Below, piece by piece: positions 63,698-64,000 of a stretch of DNA of 64,000 nucleotides. The translations under genes were made by a program, and so were the position numbers. The stretch comes from Candidatus Polarisedimenticolaceae bacterium (GTDB lineage: Bacteria; Acidobacteriota; Polarisedimenticolia; Polarisedimenticolales; DASRJG01), in contig DASUCV010000004.1 of the NCBI GenBank assembly GCA_036275915.1, forward strand, positions 389,238 through 453,237. The letters are read 5' to 3'. The notes under the pieces were generated by a model. It worked only from the letters and a program-made list of their open reading frames with translations. It had not been told where the DNA came from and searched no databases. Position 1 is the stretch's first letter, and the number at the start of each line of letters is the position of its first letter.

Positions 63698-64000
63698 GAA
63701 GACGGCAGCGGCCGGAACTGGAGCGCCTCGACCTGGTCGAGGAACCCCCGGTCCTTGGGCGCGTCGGCGTACTTCGTCGCGAACTCGCGCAGCTTCGTCG
63801 CCTGAGGATCGGCCGGCACCGCGGCGAGCGCCTCGTCGAGATGCGAGATCGCCTCGCGGCAGTCGCCCGCCCGAAGCGCGACGACGGCGAGGTTGTACCA
63901 GCCGGCGAGCTTGATCCCGCTCACGAACGAGTCGGGCACCGTCGCCGGCAGGCGGTAGGCGACGCGCAGCGCCGAGGCGTATTCCCCTTCCTTGAAGCTC
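63694..64000 (-). CDS. TPR-containing protein (5' part outside window)
   Basis: The frame is open to the right edge, so only the C-terminal 101 residues are seen. It contains helical repeat units (YNLAVVALRAGDCREAISHL, EALAAVPADPQATKL) and a C-terminal helical tail (FLDQVEALQFRPLPSS). No signal or enzyme motif is visible in this part. Its stop overlaps the purH stop on the opposite strand by 3 bases. Confidence 0.7.
   Translation of the reverse strand, partial: SFKEGEYASALRVAYRLPATVPDSFVSGIKLAGWYNLAVVALRAGDCREAISHLDEALAAVPADPQATKLREFATKYADAPKDRGFLDQVEALQFRPLPSS

Overview
The window is a dense, high-GC bacterial chromosome segment dominated by core housekeeping genes. Start codons are ATG, GTG and TTG, and neighbouring genes are often joined by 4-base stop/start overlaps (ATGA, GTGA). 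The gene content suggests a Gram-negative, Acidobacteriota-like lineage: a large secreted Kelch/Cys-rich protein with a SurA-like head, a subtilase with a WGD-repeat tail, a MXAN_5187-like protein, an Hfq-like protein with an extended N-terminus, and an outer-membrane DUF3570 barrel. This placement is inferred from gene content only. I see no phage, insertion sequence, CRISPR array or rRNA.

Layout. 1-2.5 kb: the end of a GAF-GGDEF diguanylate cyclase and an EAL phosphodiesterase. 3.0-5.3 kb: a subtilase with 22 tandem hexapeptide repeats, preceded by a cluster of TGAGAC/GTCTCA boxes and followed by a strong hairpin. 5.3-12.1 kb (minus): sigma factor, hybrid histidine kinase, selB, tatA and a ChaN-like protein. 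12.4-14.6 kb: an XRE regulator, a TPR protein and a secreted protein in one overlapping operon. 14.6-15.7 kb: rhomboid protease and a small membrane protein. 15.8-17.3 kb: a sigma-54 activator. 17.2-20.5 kb (minus): trxA, ccdA, tlpA, ddl and an HNH nuclease. 20.7-24.6 kb: a Sir2 deacylase, larC and metG. 24.6-27.2 kb (minus): glycosyltransferase 87, pta and an hfq-like gene. 27.2-28.7 kb: a GT2 synthase. 28.7-39.8 kb (minus): rpmE, prfA, prmC, moeA, rho, engB, lon, clpX, clpP, tig and tRNA-Lys. 39.9-42.8 kb: an ArnT-like glycosyltransferase divergent from a cyclic-2,3-diphosphoglycerate-synthetase-like GTPase. 42.8-43.3 kb: tRNA-Arg/His/Arg/Arg. 43.4-50.3 kb (minus): three secreted proteins including the 1,724-residue Kelch/Cys-rich protein. 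50.4-54.3 kb: a VOC protein, a PNGase F-like protein and an M61 peptidase. 54.4-58.5 kb: tRNA-Pro, ychF and a three-gene cluster tlpA::DUF4266 - DUF3570 - apbE. 58.5-59.9 kb: selA. 60-64 kb: a MXAN_5187-like protein, a secreted TPR protein, a phospholipase C/S1-P1-like protein, purH and a truncated TPR gene.

How the parts fit. selA and selB, about 50 kb apart, show that the organism inserts selenocysteine, although selC and selD are not in the window. rho, lon, clpXP and tig form a proteostasis/termination island next to the translation-termination genes prfA and prmC. Two thiol-redox groups (trxA-ccdA-tlpA and the TlpA::DUF4266 fusion) imply active extracytoplasmic disulfide chemistry, in keeping with the many Cys-rich secreted proteins. 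The strongest candidate for an undescribed system is the tlpA::DUF4266 - DUF3570 - apbE cluster: the DUF3570 barrel carries a DTISGAS stretch that resembles the motif flavinylated by ApbE, and the adjacent ApbE lacks one canonical Mg-binding aspartate. Several genes also have a TANNNT-type -10 element only 6-8 bases before their start codon, which suggests leaderless transcripts.
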